Below are positions 15,971 to 24,411 of a DNA stretch of 64,000 nt, in pieces. The DNA is from JBFIHF01 sp964411125 (lineage in GTDB: Bacteria; Myxococcota_A; Bradymonadia; Bradymonadales; Bradymonadaceae). The notes under the pieces were generated by a model that searched no databases, was not told the DNA's origin, and saw nothing but the letters and a program-made list of their open reading frames with translations. The stretch covers positions 7,661-71,660 of the forward strand of contig CAYPJU010000028.1 of NCBI GenBank assembly GCA_964411125.1, given 5' to 3'. Within the stretch, counting starts at the first letter, position 1. Every line of letters begins with the position of its first letter. Made by a program: the position numbers and the translations under genes.

Positions 15971-16783
15971 ATGAATGTCAGCAAACGAGTGGCCCCATTC
16001 GCGCTCCTCCTCGCCGTCGCCCTCTTCACGACCGGGTGCGTTCCATTCTGGTCGGGCCAGAAGATGAGCGCCGACATCGAGGAGTTGAAGAGCAACCAGG
16101 AAGAGCTGAACAAAAATCTGAAGCAGAAGGAGCAGGAGCTCACGGAGATGATTGCATCGGCGCGGTCGGACGTGGAGCAGCTCGACAGCGTCATGCGTGA
16201 AGCGACCGGTCTGCTGCAACGAAACAGCGCCGACTTCGGCGCCGAGATGGAGGAGATCCGGCGAGAGTTCGAGCGCCTCCGAGGGCAGAACGAAGAGATC
16301 ATGTTCCGGATGCAGAAGCTCGAACAAGACCTGCAACTCTTCAAGGAAGACGTCGATCTCCGGTTCGCCGATGGCGGCGGAGCCACGCTTCCGACGAACG
16401 CGAACGACCTCTACAAGGACGCGGTCGAGAAGTTTCAGAAGGGGGACTGGGCGGGCGCTCGCAACGCGTTCTCATCGTTCACGCGGAAGTTTCCCAAGGA
16501 CAAGCGGATGGACGAAGCGTCGTTCTTTCTCGGGGAGACTCACTTCAAACAGGGGCAGTGGGTCTCGGCGATCTACGAGTACCGCCGCATTCTGGAGGAC
16601 TACCCGAAGTCGGACCGCGCAGACGACGCGACTTTCCGGATCGGCGAATCGTTCATGAAGGCGGGGAAATGCAAAGAGGCGGAGCTCTTCTTCGAGACGG
16701 TCGTGAAGGACTTCTCGGGCTCCAAGTTCAAGGCCTCCGCGAACGACAATCTCAAAGCCATAAAGTCGGGTAAATGCCCATGA
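15971..16783 (+). CDS. cpoB: CpoB/YbgF-like Tol-Pal coordinator lipoprotein
   Basis: A 270-residue exported protein. The signal peptide ends in FTTGC, so this version appears lipidated. Residues 30-130 form a long coiled coil (heptads of E/L/K), the trimerisation part of CpoB. The C-terminal 120 residues are three TPR units (LYKDAVEKFQKGDWAGAR, FFLGETHFKQG, FRIGESFMKAG). In E. coli CpoB coordinates outer-membrane constriction with peptidoglycan synthesis. It follows pal and overlaps the next gene by the ATGA arrangement. Confidence 0.85.
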   Translation: MNVSKRVAPFALLLAVALFTTGCVPFWSGQKMSADIEELKSNQEELNKNLKQKEQELTEMIASARSDVEQLDSVMREATGLLQRNSADFGAEMEEIRREFERLRGQNEEIMFRMQKLEQDLQLFKEDVDLRFADGGGATLPTNANDLYKDAVEKFQKGDWAGARNAFSSFTRKFPKDKRMDEASFFLGETHFKQGQWVSAIYEYRRILEDYPKSDRADDATFRIGESFMKAGKCKEAELFFETVVKDFSGSKFKASANDNLKAIKSGKCP

Positions 16784-18339
16784 AGTTCAGCAAGACGACC
16801 TCCCTCGCCCTGGCGTGCGCTTTCGCGTTCGCCGCCTGTGACAAGTCGGAGACGAAAGCGGAGTCCCAGAAAGTCGAACCGGCGGTCGAACTCTCACCGC
16901 AGCAGAAGATCGCGCTGTATCAGGCAGAGTTCAACGTCGTGAACGCGCTCGCATCGGCGTCTACTCAGGCGCTGCGCGAGGCGGACCGGATGGAGGAGTC
17001 GGAACCCGTTCCGATGCCTGCCGATCTCGTAAAACCGGACACGAAGACGCTGACCGTCTTCTTCGGCGGAAACAACCACGGTGAGCGCGAAGACTGCGGC
17101 TGCCGAAAGAACCCCCTGGGGGGCCTCGGGCGCCGACACACGTTGATGGCAGATCTCGCCGACGGGTCGGTCGACGCGAACCTGTGGGGAACGCTGAAGC
17201 CGGCACAGCCGATCTTTCACGTCGACGCTGGGGACGGGTTCTATCCGCACGCCACGTTGAAGAAGGGCACGCCCAATGCTCAGAAGATCGCCCGGCACGA
17301 CGCTCGGGCCGTCGTCGATGCACTGAACACCTTCCCGCCCGACGCCTTCCTCGTCGGCGAGCTGGACCTGGCGTTCGGGACCGAAGACATCCAGGAGCTG
17401 TCGAAGGCTGCGAAGTTTCCGTTCGTCTCGGCGAACCTGCGGTCGAAGGGGGGCGAGCTTCTCTTCCCGTCCCACGTGGTCGTGGAGCGGGACGGCGTGA
17501 AGCTGGGAGTGGTCGGCGTCACCAAGCAAAAGACGCGGTTCGGGAACTATTACGAAGAGGCGGGGCTCGAGGTCACCGACCCGACGACCGCCGCTGCAGA
17601 GGCGATCGCCGCACTCCCCAAAGACGTGGGCTCGGTGGTGTTGTTGAGCAACCTCGGGATGAACGACACCATTTCGCTCGTCGAAGCCTTGAAGGGGAGC
17701 GGGAAGCGCGTCGACTTCGTCGTGGTCTCCGGCACCAATCGGCTCACCCACGAGCCCGAGTGGGCCGCCGGAACCCCGCTGGTCGAGCCGCTCAGCCGCG
17801 GGAAGTACGTCGGCGCGGCGACGCTCTATCTCAACGGCGACGACGTCGACTACCGAAACGCCACGGGGAGCGCCAAGGCCGACGCGCGGGAGTATCGCCT
17901 CGCGCTCCGCAGCTACCACACGACCCGAAAGCAGCTCGTGCGTGATCTGCAGAAGCTCGAAGAGTTGAAGATGACCCTCGAGGACGTGCAGGCGCGTGCG
18001 GAGGACCCCTCGGTCAAAGACGACCCGAAGAAGCAGCCGGCGGCCGAGATTCTGAGCGAACGGCGGGAGGAAGCGATCAAGGAGCGCGAGAAACGAATCG
18101 AGACCGTCGAGAAGCGTCTCGAGACCGTATCGCAGAACTTGTTGAGCGCCGTGGGGAAAGTCTCGAACGAAGCGGCCCCCGTCACCGGTGACGATTGGGT
18201 CGATGCTGCGGTGGTTCCGGTGAAGATCGAGATCGACGAAGTCGGGTCGACGCGCAGGGTCCTCGACCGGGCAGAGAAAAGGCGACCGAAGCCGGAACCG
18301 GTTCGTCGCCCCAACGTCCCGACCCGCAAAGCGGAGTAG
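16780..18339 (+). CDS. UshA-like metallophosphoesterase-fold lipoprotein
   Basis: A 519-residue lipoprotein starting at ATG 16780, which overlaps the cpoB stop (ATGA); an in-frame ATG two codons earlier is the alternative. The signal ends AFAAC. The core follows the 5'-nucleotidase N-terminal domain order, with the signature DCGCRKNPLGGLGRR that marks a UshA-like subfamily, then HVDAGDGFY. Where active nucleotidases have GNHEF, this protein has VGELDLAFG, and the late GHxH is weak (SGTNRLTH). Catalysis is therefore doubtful. The C-terminal 150 residues form a charged coiled coil (KEREKRIETVEKRLETV). It may serve an envelope role next to CpoB. Confidence 0.6.
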   Translation: MKFSKTTSLALACAFAFAACDKSETKAESQKVEPAVELSPQQKIALYQAEFNVVNALASASTQALREADRMEESEPVPMPADLVKPDTKTLTVFFGGNNHGEREDCGCRKNPLGGLGRRHTLMADLADGSVDANLWGTLKPAQPIFHVDAGDGFYPHATLKKGTPNAQKIARHDARAVVDALNTFPPDAFLVGELDLAFGTEDIQELSKAAKFPFVSANLRSKGGELLFPSHVVVERDGVKLGVVGVTKQKTRFGNYYEEAGLEVTDPTTAAAEAIAALPKDVGSVVLLSNLGMNDTISLVEALKGSGKRVDFVVVSGTNRLTHEPEWAAGTPLVEPLSRGKYVGAATLYLNGDDVDYRNATGSAKADAREYRLALRSYHTTRKQLVRDLQKLEELKMTLEDVQARAEDPSVKDDPKKQPAAEILSERREEAIKEREKRIETVEKRLETVSQNLLSAVGKVSNEAAPVTGDDWVDAAVVPVKIEIDEVGSTRRVLDRAEKRRPKPEPVRRPNVPTRKAE

Positions 18340-18345
18340 GCCGAC

Positions 18346-19395
18346 TCAGCCCCGCTGCTGAGGCGGACGCTGCTGCTGTTGCGCGGCGCGCTCCGCGTCC
18401 TGAACCATCTCGAGCACCTTGTCGAGGCCCCCCATCGCTTCGATGCGGTCCTCGATCTCGGAGAGGCTGTCCTCGACCTCTTCGCGCGGAAGTCCTCCCT
18501 TCTCGAGCCGATTGTCCGCCTGCTTGCGTGCTTCGTCGTAGAAGGCTTTCCCACGGAGCAGAATCTGCGGGTGGTTGCCGACGACGTCGAGCGCCTTGAA
18601 GAGGCAGTCTTCGGCATCGGCGTAGTTCCCCGCCTTTTCGTTGTACGAGATGAGATTGATCTGGCTGGTGACGTAGATCGGTAGCGCTGCTTCGCCGAGC
18701 TTGTCGTGCGCTCGCTCCGAAAGAGTTTCGGCTTCCCGGCCCCACCGGAGGGCGTCGTCGAACCGCTCGGCGTGGAAGTTCAGGACGCTGAGCTGCTGGC
18801 ATGCCTGGGCGCCCTGCGCAGAGATGTTCTCGCGTGCGTTGGCGCCCATCTCGTCGATCAGGGCGAGCGCTCGCGCCATCGCGTCGCTGGCCGCATCCCA
18901 GTCCTCGGCGCGGGCGGCAATGATGGCGAAGTTGGAGTTCGCCCCGAACGCGAGGTCGCGCCCCTGACCGACGTCTTTGCCGTCGCTCACCAGGGATTCC
19001 GCGAGCTCCAGCGCACGAAGATTGGCGGCCTTGGCCGCTTCGAAGTCGCCGCCACTCGCCAGGAGGCCGGCGAGGTTGATGTTGGTCGCCGCCGCGTTTC
19101 CACGAAACTCGACCCCCTGCTCGATGATCTTCTCGCAGATCTCGGAGGCGCGCTTGTGGTTCCGAAGCGCCAACTGCGGCTGGTTCGCCCGCTGAAGGAT
19201 GAACCCCGACTCGTTGAGTGCCTGCGCTCGGAGCTGGAGGACGTCGAGCGTCTCCTCTTCGGCCATGTCGAGGATGACGTTGGCCTCGGCGAGGGCGGCG
19301 TTCGCCGTGTTGAAGTCACCCTGCCGAAGGGCCTGACTCCCTTGCTGGACGAGGTTCTTGCTGACTGCGAGTTGTTTCTCCTGCCACTGACTCAT
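18346..19395 (-). CDS. TPR-repeat protein
   Basis: A cytoplasmic 349-residue protein with no signal peptide. It is made of TPR-like helical repeats (for example GSQALRQGDFNTANAALAEA and NQPQLALRNHKRASEICEK) and ends in a Gln/Pro-rich tail. It is last in a four-gene unit after suhB, a lipoprotein and an FHA/zinc-ribbon protein, four bases after the FHA stop. A scaffold for phospho-dependent FHA interactions is plausible but not shown. The stop codon lies inside a CTCAGC/GCTGAG hairpin at 18345-18362, six bases from the convergent UshA-like gene. Confidence 0.7.
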   Translation of the reverse strand: MSQWQEKQLAVSKNLVQQGSQALRQGDFNTANAALAEANVILDMAEEETLDVLQLRAQALNESGFILQRANQPQLALRNHKRASEICEKIIEQGVEFRGNAAATNINLAGLLASGGDFEAAKAANLRALELAESLVSDGKDVGQGRDLAFGANSNFAIIAARAEDWDAASDAMARALALIDEMGANARENISAQGAQACQQLSVLNFHAERFDDALRWGREAETLSERAHDKLGEAALPIYVTSQINLISYNEKAGNYADAEDCLFKALDVVGNHPQILLRGKAFYDEARKQADNRLEKGGLPREEVEDSLSEIEDRIEAMGGLDKVLEMVQDAERAAQQQQRPPQQRG

Positions 19396-19399
19396 GCGT

Positions 19400-19966
19400 T
19401 CAATATCCGTTCGTGCGAATTTGAGGTTTCAACCAGACTCGAAACTCGACGTTCCCGAAGCGTACGAGATCGCCGTGCCGAAGGTCGCGTGAGCGCGTCA
19501 CGCGAACTTCGTTGACGTAGGTTCCGTTGGTGCTGGCCGAATCCTGGATGAAGATCCGTTCGTTCCGGCACACCAACAAGGCGTGATTCCACGACACTGC
19601 GGGTTTGTCCACCACGATGTCGTTCTTGTCGCCGGCCCCGAGGGTGATGTCCCCCTCGAAGAGGTAGTTGCGTTGGTCGGGGAGGTTGGGGTGATAGAGG
19701 AACCCGTAGATCCCTTCTCGATCGCGTTCCTGCCACCGGGCATCCTCGCGCAGCAGGCTGCGACTGGCGTCGTCGGTGCCCATGTCCTGGGTCTCGGTCT
19801 CGACCCGTAGGCGGGTCCCCTCCAGCCGGGTGCCGCACTCTCCACAGAAGACCGCGCTTGCGACGTAGCCACGGTGGCAGTTCGGGCATGCGCGTACCGG
19901 CGTCCCACAGAAGCTGCAGAAACGAGCGTGGTCCGGAATGTTCTCGGAACACGACGGACAGTTCAC
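19400..19966 (-). CDS. zinc-ribbon and FHA domain protein
   Basis: A 188-residue protein from GTG 19966, overlapping the upstream stop as GTGA. Residues 1-48 hold four CxxC pairs (CPSC, CSFC, CPNC, CGEC), a double zinc ribbon. Residues about 95-180 are an FHA domain with ITLGAGDKNDIVV, the S-x-x-H element in VSWNHALL, and STNGTYVN. FHA domains bind phosphothreonine peptides, so it probably reads the output of a Ser/Thr kinase; two such kinases are encoded at 29833 and 40497, not adjacent. It is co-transcribed with suhB, a lipoprotein and a TPR protein. Confidence 0.85.
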   Translation of the reverse strand: MNCPSCSENIPDHARFCSFCGTPVRACPNCHRGYVASAVFCGECGTRLEGTRLRVETETQDMGTDDASRSLLREDARWQERDREGIYGFLYHPNLPDQRNYLFEGDITLGAGDKNDIVVDKPAVSWNHALLVCRNERIFIQDSASTNGTYVNEVRVTRSRDLRHGDLVRFGNVEFRVWLKPQIRTNGY

Positions 19967-20445
19967 TCACATTCCCGGTCGTCGAGTACGAACTGGTCGA
20001 TGGTGAAGGGCTCGGTGGCGAGGACTTCGTCGTCCGAACCCCGCACGGCGACGCGGACGACGTACTCGGTGGCGGCGTCGGTCGCCACGCGCTCGCCGTC
20101 GACGATCCTTCCGCACGCGACGTCCCACCAGAACTCGTGCAGGACGTCGGTCCCCTCGGGGACGGTCGGTACGCGCTGCAGCGGGTCGCCGCCGTTCGCG
20201 GCGTAGGCCGGGCCACACGCGTCGTCGGGCGCCTCGCAGACCGTCACGTCGACGGCCTGGTCGTCCCCTTCGAAGTCTCGGATCGTGTACTCCACGGCGA
20301 GATGGGGGCCCTCGGCGACGAGCGGCCCGACCGACGTGATCTGTGCGGGCTCGTTCTCGATCTCGACGACTCGGACGCACGCGCTCGTGCTCGTCGCCAG
20401 AGCGATCGCCAGAAGACCGTACGACTGAAGGAGGTTGAAGTTCAC
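19963..20445 (-). CDS. small lipoprotein of unknown function
   Basis: A 160-residue protein starting at GTG 20445 (GTGA overlap with suhB). The signal peptide ends TSTSAC. The mature part is a predicted beta-rich domain with an inner pair of cysteines (VTVCEAPDDACG) and another near DVACG. I recognise no family. It is translationally coupled on both sides, to suhB and to the FHA protein, which is an odd mix of a periplasmic lipoprotein with cytoplasmic signalling proteins. Confidence 0.65.
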   Translation of the reverse strand: MNFNLLQSYGLLAIALATSTSACVRVVEIENEPAQITSVGPLVAEGPHLAVEYTIRDFEGDDQAVDVTVCEAPDDACGPAYAANGGDPLQRVPTVPEGTDVLHEFWWDVACGRIVDGERVATDAATEYVVRVAVRGSDDEVLATEPFTIDQFVLDDRECE

Positions 20446-21224
20446 GCGGTTCTCAAGATTTCCAGGAGTTCGTCGTGCATCTTACCGTTGGTGGCGATGA
20501 TGCACTCGTCCCCCACTGTATAGCGCGACGAGCCCAGGGAAGTCACGACACCACCGGCGAGCTCGACCAAAAGCGCGCCGGCACAGGTGTCCCACGGGCT
20601 CAGATTGAACTCCCAGAAGCCGTCGAGTCGGCCGCACGCGACGTAGGCGAGGTCGATCGCGGCCGAGCCGAGCCGGCGTGTTCCTCGGCAACGACTTCCG
20701 ACGGCCGCGAACTCGGCGAGGTTGTCGTGTCCACCGGAGCGGGCGGACGGGGCGAAGCCGGTCGCGAAGACCGACTCGTCGACCGTGTCGACGTCGGTGA
20801 CCTCGATCGGGGCGCCGTCGAGCAGCGCCGGTTCCCCCCGTCGTCCGCTGAAGAGCTCGTCGCGCGACGGGTCGTAAATCACGCCGACGACGCGCTCGCC
20901 GTCGGCGACGAGGCCGATCGACACGCAGAAGATCTCGATCCCCTTCACGAAGTTCATCGTCCCGTCGATCGGGTCGACGTACCAGCGACGGCCCGACTCG
21001 GTACCGACCGTCCCTGCTTCTTCCCCGACGATGACGTCGCCGGGGAACGCAGCGAGGAGCTCGGTCTTCACGAACTCTTCGATGCTCCGGTCGATGTCGG
21101 TGACGAGGTCGTTCTTCGATTTGAGGCCGACGTCGAAACCGCCGCGGCGGTCGCGCCGCATCCGCTTGCCCGCTTCACGGGCGACGGCCTCGGCTACTCG
21201 TTGTTCAATCGCAAAAGTTGGCAT
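20442..21224 (-). CDS. suhB: inositol monophosphatase family protein
   Basis: A 260-residue Mg2+/Li+-type phosphatase. Start ATG 21224 (MPTFAIEQRV); the open frame upstream to 22334 is antisense to the serine hydrolase gene and is not used. Motifs: GEEA at 67-70, DPIDGT at 84-89 and SPWDTCAG near 213, giving the full set of metal ligands. It hydrolyses inositol-1-phosphate or related phosphates; SuhB homologues also bind ribosomal and antitermination complexes. It heads a four-gene unit with two GTGA overlaps. Confidence 0.88.
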   Translation of the reverse strand: MPTFAIEQRVAEAVAREAGKRMRRDRRGGFDVGLKSKNDLVTDIDRSIEEFVKTELLAAFPGDVIVGEEAGTVGTESGRRWYVDPIDGTMNFVKGIEIFCVSIGLVADGERVVGVIYDPSRDELFSGRRGEPALLDGAPIEVTDVDTVDESVFATGFAPSARSGGHDNLAEFAAVGSRCRGTRRLGSAAIDLAYVACGRLDGFWEFNLSPWDTCAGALLVELAGGVVTSLGSSRYTVGDECIIATNGKMHDELLEILRTA

Positions 21225-21319
21225 GACTTCCCGGTGTGCGGCGCTGTGATACGCGGCGTGGCGACGGCCCGTCAAGCGATCGGCGGAGTCACGGGGCGCA
21301 CCTGGGCGGAGTGCGCCGA

Positions 21320-21341
21320 CGACACCAGAAAGGGTGTCGGC
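21320..21341. other. hairpin between serine hydrolase and suhB genes
   Basis: CGACACC/GGTGTCG (reverse strand) forms a 7-bp stem around a 6-nt loop in the 119-bp gap. No T-run follows, so it could be a weak or Rho-assisted terminator for the serine hydrolase transcript. Confidence 0.35.
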
Positions 21342-21343
21342 AT

Positions 21344-22417
21344 TCAAGCCGGAGGAATGACGGCCTCGTGAAACGCGACGCGGAGCGCCTTGATGCGCGG
21401 GTTTTCCCGGGAGGGATAAACGCGGTTGGTGAGAAGAACGGCGACCGTTCCGCTTCGCCGTTCGATCCAGAGCGATGTTCCCGTGAACCCCAGATGTCCG
21501 ACCGTGCGCCCCGCGGAAAACCCTCGCCCAGCCGACGACAGCTCGCCGCTCGGCGTGTCCCAGCCCCCCAGAAAGTGGCCGTCCCCACCACGCGCCTGTT
21601 CCGACCAGCAGTGCCGCAAGACTTCGGCACTGACGATGCCTTCGGCACCGCGCGATACCTGCAGAAGGTGCTGTCCGAACGTTCCAACGTCCGTTGCCGT
21701 GCCGAAGAGCCCCGCGTGTCCGGCGACGCCGCCGATGATGTGGCAGTTTTCGTCGTGGACGGTGCCGGTAACCGGTCCGCCGCGAAGCTCGTCGACCTCG
21801 GTCGACGCTGCGCTCTGCACCGGCGGGTCGCCGGCGAGCAGGTTCACGTACCGAATCGATTCGAGCCCCAGAGGATCTGTGATTCGTTTCCGCACCACGA
21901 GGTCGAGAGAAGCCTCGAACAGGTCTTCGAGCCAGAACCCCAGGTAGAGGTATCCAAGGTCGGAGTAGACACCACGGACCCCCGGCGGTTGGCGCTCCGA
22001 CTCGACGATTTCGCGCCGAACGGCAGCCTTCGTGTGCCGCGCCGTCGCCGGATCCGGGTTCATCGGCATCCGTTCGTAGAAGCGATCCCACGCCGGAAGT
22101 CCGGAGGAATGGTTGAGGAGCTGAAGCAGCTTGATCGCACCGCCGAGGTCTGGCGCGGGGGTGTCCAGCGTGACGAGGCCCTCGTCGACCGCGATCATCG
22201 CAGCGGTCGCGGTGAAGACTTTGGTGACCGAGGCGAGGTCGAACGGCGTCACGGTGGCGACGGGGGAGGGCGCCTCGAACGAGGTCACGCCGAGTGCGAC
22301 GTCGAGGACGACCTCGTTCTCGACGGCGACCCACGCCTGGATCGCGGACGCGGTGGCGTCGTGGCCGATCGCCTCGACGGACGGGGCGAGATGGTCGTGC
22401 AGGACGCTCTCGATCAC
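21344..22417 (-). CDS. beta-lactamase-family serine hydrolase
   Basis: A 357-residue protein with the class C beta-lactamase/DD-peptidase fold: S63-x-x-K66 in LASVTKVF, the tyrosine motif YSDLGY, and HLGFTG in place of the K-T-G box. There is no signal peptide, so it acts in the cytoplasm. GTG 22417 overlaps the ldcA stop (GTGA). Beside an LD-carboxypeptidase, it most likely trims or hydrolyses recycled muropeptides or another amide/ester; antibiotic resistance cannot be inferred. Confidence 0.8.
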   Translation of the reverse strand: MIESVLHDHLAPSVEAIGHDATASAIQAWVAVENEVVLDVALGVTSFEAPSPVATVTPFDLASVTKVFTATAAMIAVDEGLVTLDTPAPDLGGAIKLLQLLNHSSGLPAWDRFYERMPMNPDPATARHTKAAVRREIVESERQPPGVRGVYSDLGYLYLGFWLEDLFEASLDLVVRKRITDPLGLESIRYVNLLAGDPPVQSAASTEVDELRGGPVTGTVHDENCHIIGGVAGHAGLFGTATDVGTFGQHLLQVSRGAEGIVSAEVLRHCWSEQARGGDGHFLGGWDTPSGELSSAGRGFSAGRTVGHLGFTGTSLWIERRSGTVAVLLTNRVYPSRENPRIKALRVAFHEAVIPPA

Positions 22418-23325
22418 GGTGCCCGCCAGCGCAACGTCACCGCCCCCGATTCGCCATCGATCGTCGTGTACGACCCGTGCGCGAACGGGAGGTTTCGGCT
22501 GGCGTGTCCGGCGGGGAATCCCGCCACGACCGGGATGTCGAGCAGATCGCCAATCTCCGTCGCGAGATCACGTGCGAAGAGGTCGATCTCCTCGTCGGGG
22601 ATCCACGTCCCGCCGCATTCACTGAAGTCCCCGAGGACGATGCCGCGAATTCGGCTCGTCTTTGCGGAGAGGCGAAGCGTGGTGAAGAGCCGGTCGAGGC
22701 GGTAGTCCTCCTCCGTCACGTCTTCGAGGAACAGGATCGCCCCGTCGAGGTCGGGGACGAAGGGCGAACTCAGGAGCGCCGCCAACAGGCTCAGGTTGCC
22801 CCCGTAGATCGGCCCGCTGGCCGAGCCCGGACGCACCGGCTCGCACCCGACGACGCGCTCCTCCGCGGTCCCGAACAACGCGGCCCGCAGCGCCTGAAGG
22901 TCCTCGCCCTGCGACGCGAAGCTCTTCACGACGGGGCCGTGGATCGAGCAGATGCCGGAGACGGCGGCGGCGGCGAGGTGGATCGCCGTGATGTCGCTGA
23001 ATCCCACGATGTGGCGCGGGCTCTCTTCGAGCAGACCCCACTCGATGTCCTGCAGGATCCGCATCGTGCCGTAGCCGCCACGAGAGAAGACGATCGCTTC
23101 GACGTCGGGGTCGGCGATGGCGTCATTGATCGCGGCGAGGCGTTCGTCGTCACTGCCTGCGAGGTACTTCGAGCGAGCGTAGACACGGTCGTCCACGACG
23201 ACGTCGAGCCCCCAGCTCCGGAGTGTTTCGATGCCCGGGGCGAGGAGCTCGGTGGTGACGGGTCCAGCCGGGCTGACGATGCGAACCTGGCTACCCGCGC
23301 GAAGCGCTGGCGGATATTGGAGCAA
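22414..23325 (-). CDS. ldcA: LD-carboxypeptidase (peptidase S66)
   Basis: A 303-residue muramoyltetrapeptide carboxypeptidase. Catalytic Ser110 lies in VGFSDIT, the Glu in ILFLEDV (about 200) and the His in AGHASRN (about 275). It removes the terminal D-Ala from cytoplasmic murein tetrapeptides during recycling. The first possible codon is TTG 23325 with no clear ribosome-binding site, so the exact start is uncertain. It sits 18 bases after a DUF3108 gene and overlaps the serine hydrolase gene, forming a cell-wall recycling unit. Confidence 0.87.
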   Translation of the reverse strand: MLQYPPALRAGSQVRIVSPAGPVTTELLAPGIETLRSWGLDVVVDDRVYARSKYLAGSDDERLAAINDAIADPDVEAIVFSRGGYGTMRILQDIEWGLLEESPRHIVGFSDITAIHLAAAAVSGICSIHGPVVKSFASQGEDLQALRAALFGTAEERVVGCEPVRPGSASGPIYGGNLSLLAALLSSPFVPDLDGAILFLEDVTEEDYRLDRLFTTLRLSAKTSRIRGIVLGDFSECGGTWIPDEEIDLFARDLATEIGDLLDIPVVAGFPAGHASRNLPFAHGSYTTIDGESGAVTLRWRAP

Positions 23326-23343
23326 GCGGGTTGGGGGAGGCGG

Positions 23344-24216
23344 TCAGTCTTCCTTTCGATACATCGAAGGAAGTTTGTACTTGATGAGGAGCGCCTCGCC
23401 CACCCCCCACTGCGTGTTCACCGAAACTTTGACCGGGATCAGGTTCTCGTCGCGGCTCACCCAGAGCGACCCGGACGGCTCCTCGGGCTTGGAGACCGAG
23501 AGGATCGGCCCGGCGCCCTTGGTGCGCTTCGTGTTCAGCGCCTCGCGCGTGAAGTCGATCCGGTACGACTTGAACCAGCCGATCGGCGAGTAGACGTCCT
23601 CTTTCTTCACCACGCGGGCGCGCAGTCGGTAGAGCTTCCATCCGTCGTAGATGAAGTACGCCATCTCGTCCCCGACCTTCAGATCGGGGTGTTTTCGGAG
23701 TTCGAAGAACCAGGTCGCCATGTCGTGGGTCGTCCCCGGGATCGGCTTGGTGAAGCGGCGCCGCGGCTGCTCGTCGCGCGTCTTGAGGACTTTCGCACGG
23801 TACGTGCTGTGCGTGAAATCGACGTGGTAGCTGCGGACCTTGCCCGACTCGTCGAAGAACTTCTCGGAGCGGAGGGGGCGTAGGGAGACCGGATTGAAGA
23901 ACGTGTCGGCGCGGTTGTTGACGGGGTAGATGTTGTGAAAGATCCCGGCCGACTGAGCGGTGCCGGAGACGGCCACGTAAGGATGTCCTTCCTTGTAGCG
24001 CACGTCGCCGACCCGAGCTGCGGCCCGAATCGCTTCGACACCGTTGAGGCGGATCGAGTAGTAGAGCTCTTCGCCGGCATATCGGAACTCCACCTCCTGG
24101 GCGGGCTCTTCGGTGGCGGGAGCTTCTTGCGCGGTCGCGTGGACCGCTCCCATGGAGAGCGCTCCGAAGAGGAGCGCACCGGCGAGGACCGCTTTGGAGA
24201 GTTTGGTTGGGTACAT
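23344..24216 (-). CDS. DUF3108 periplasmic protein
   Basis: A 290-residue exported protein. Start ATG 24216 (MYPTKLSKAV) gives a clean signal peptide ending AHATAQE; the frame to 24267 is longer without reason. The mature part matches the DUF3108 layout: EELYYSIRLNGVEA early, then paired basic beta strands, and SGSLWVSRDENLIPVKV near the end. Homologues are envelope proteins of unknown function. It is first in a unit with ldcA and a serine hydrolase, so a link to peptidoglycan turnover is inferred. Confidence 0.75.
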   Translation of the reverse strand: MYPTKLSKAVLAGALLFGALSMGAVHATAQEAPATEEPAQEVEFRYAGEELYYSIRLNGVEAIRAAARVGDVRYKEGHPYVAVSGTAQSAGIFHNIYPVNNRADTFFNPVSLRPLRSEKFFDESGKVRSYHVDFTHSTYRAKVLKTRDEQPRRRFTKPIPGTTHDMATWFFELRKHPDLKVGDEMAYFIYDGWKLYRLRARVVKKEDVYSPIGWFKSYRIDFTREALNTKRTKGAGPILSVSKPEEPSGSLWVSRDENLIPVKVSVNTQWGVGEALLIKYKLPSMYRKED

Positions 24217-24244
24217 CGTCAGTCTCGGCTGGTTTGGTCTGTAA

Positions 24245-24250
24245 AGTATA
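24245..24250 (-). promoter_or_regulatory. -10 element upstream of DUF3108 gene
   Basis: A near-consensus TATACT (reverse strand) lies 29 bases before the start codon. I find no good -35 at 16-18 bp. Confidence 0.4.
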
Positions 24251-24411
24251 GCGAGGGGCGCGTTCAAAGTATTCCTCTCACCGGTAGACGGCTCGTGGGG
24301 CGGTTCTATTCAGACCTTGCCGAAGAACCTCTCGACGCGGTATCTGGCTTGGTCCGCCCGAGAGGCGTGGCGGAGAGCGGGTGAACTGCTCCAGCGGTAG
24401 AGGCGTGGGAC

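Noticed and set aside
21225..22334. N-terminal extension of the suhB frame
   Set aside because: It overlaps the serine hydrolase gene in another frame and is Arg-rich; SuhB homology begins at 21224.
21344..22417. antibiotic-resistance beta-lactamase
   Set aside because: It lacks a signal peptide and the K-T-G motif and is coupled to ldcA, so a cell-wall recycling hydrolase is more likely.
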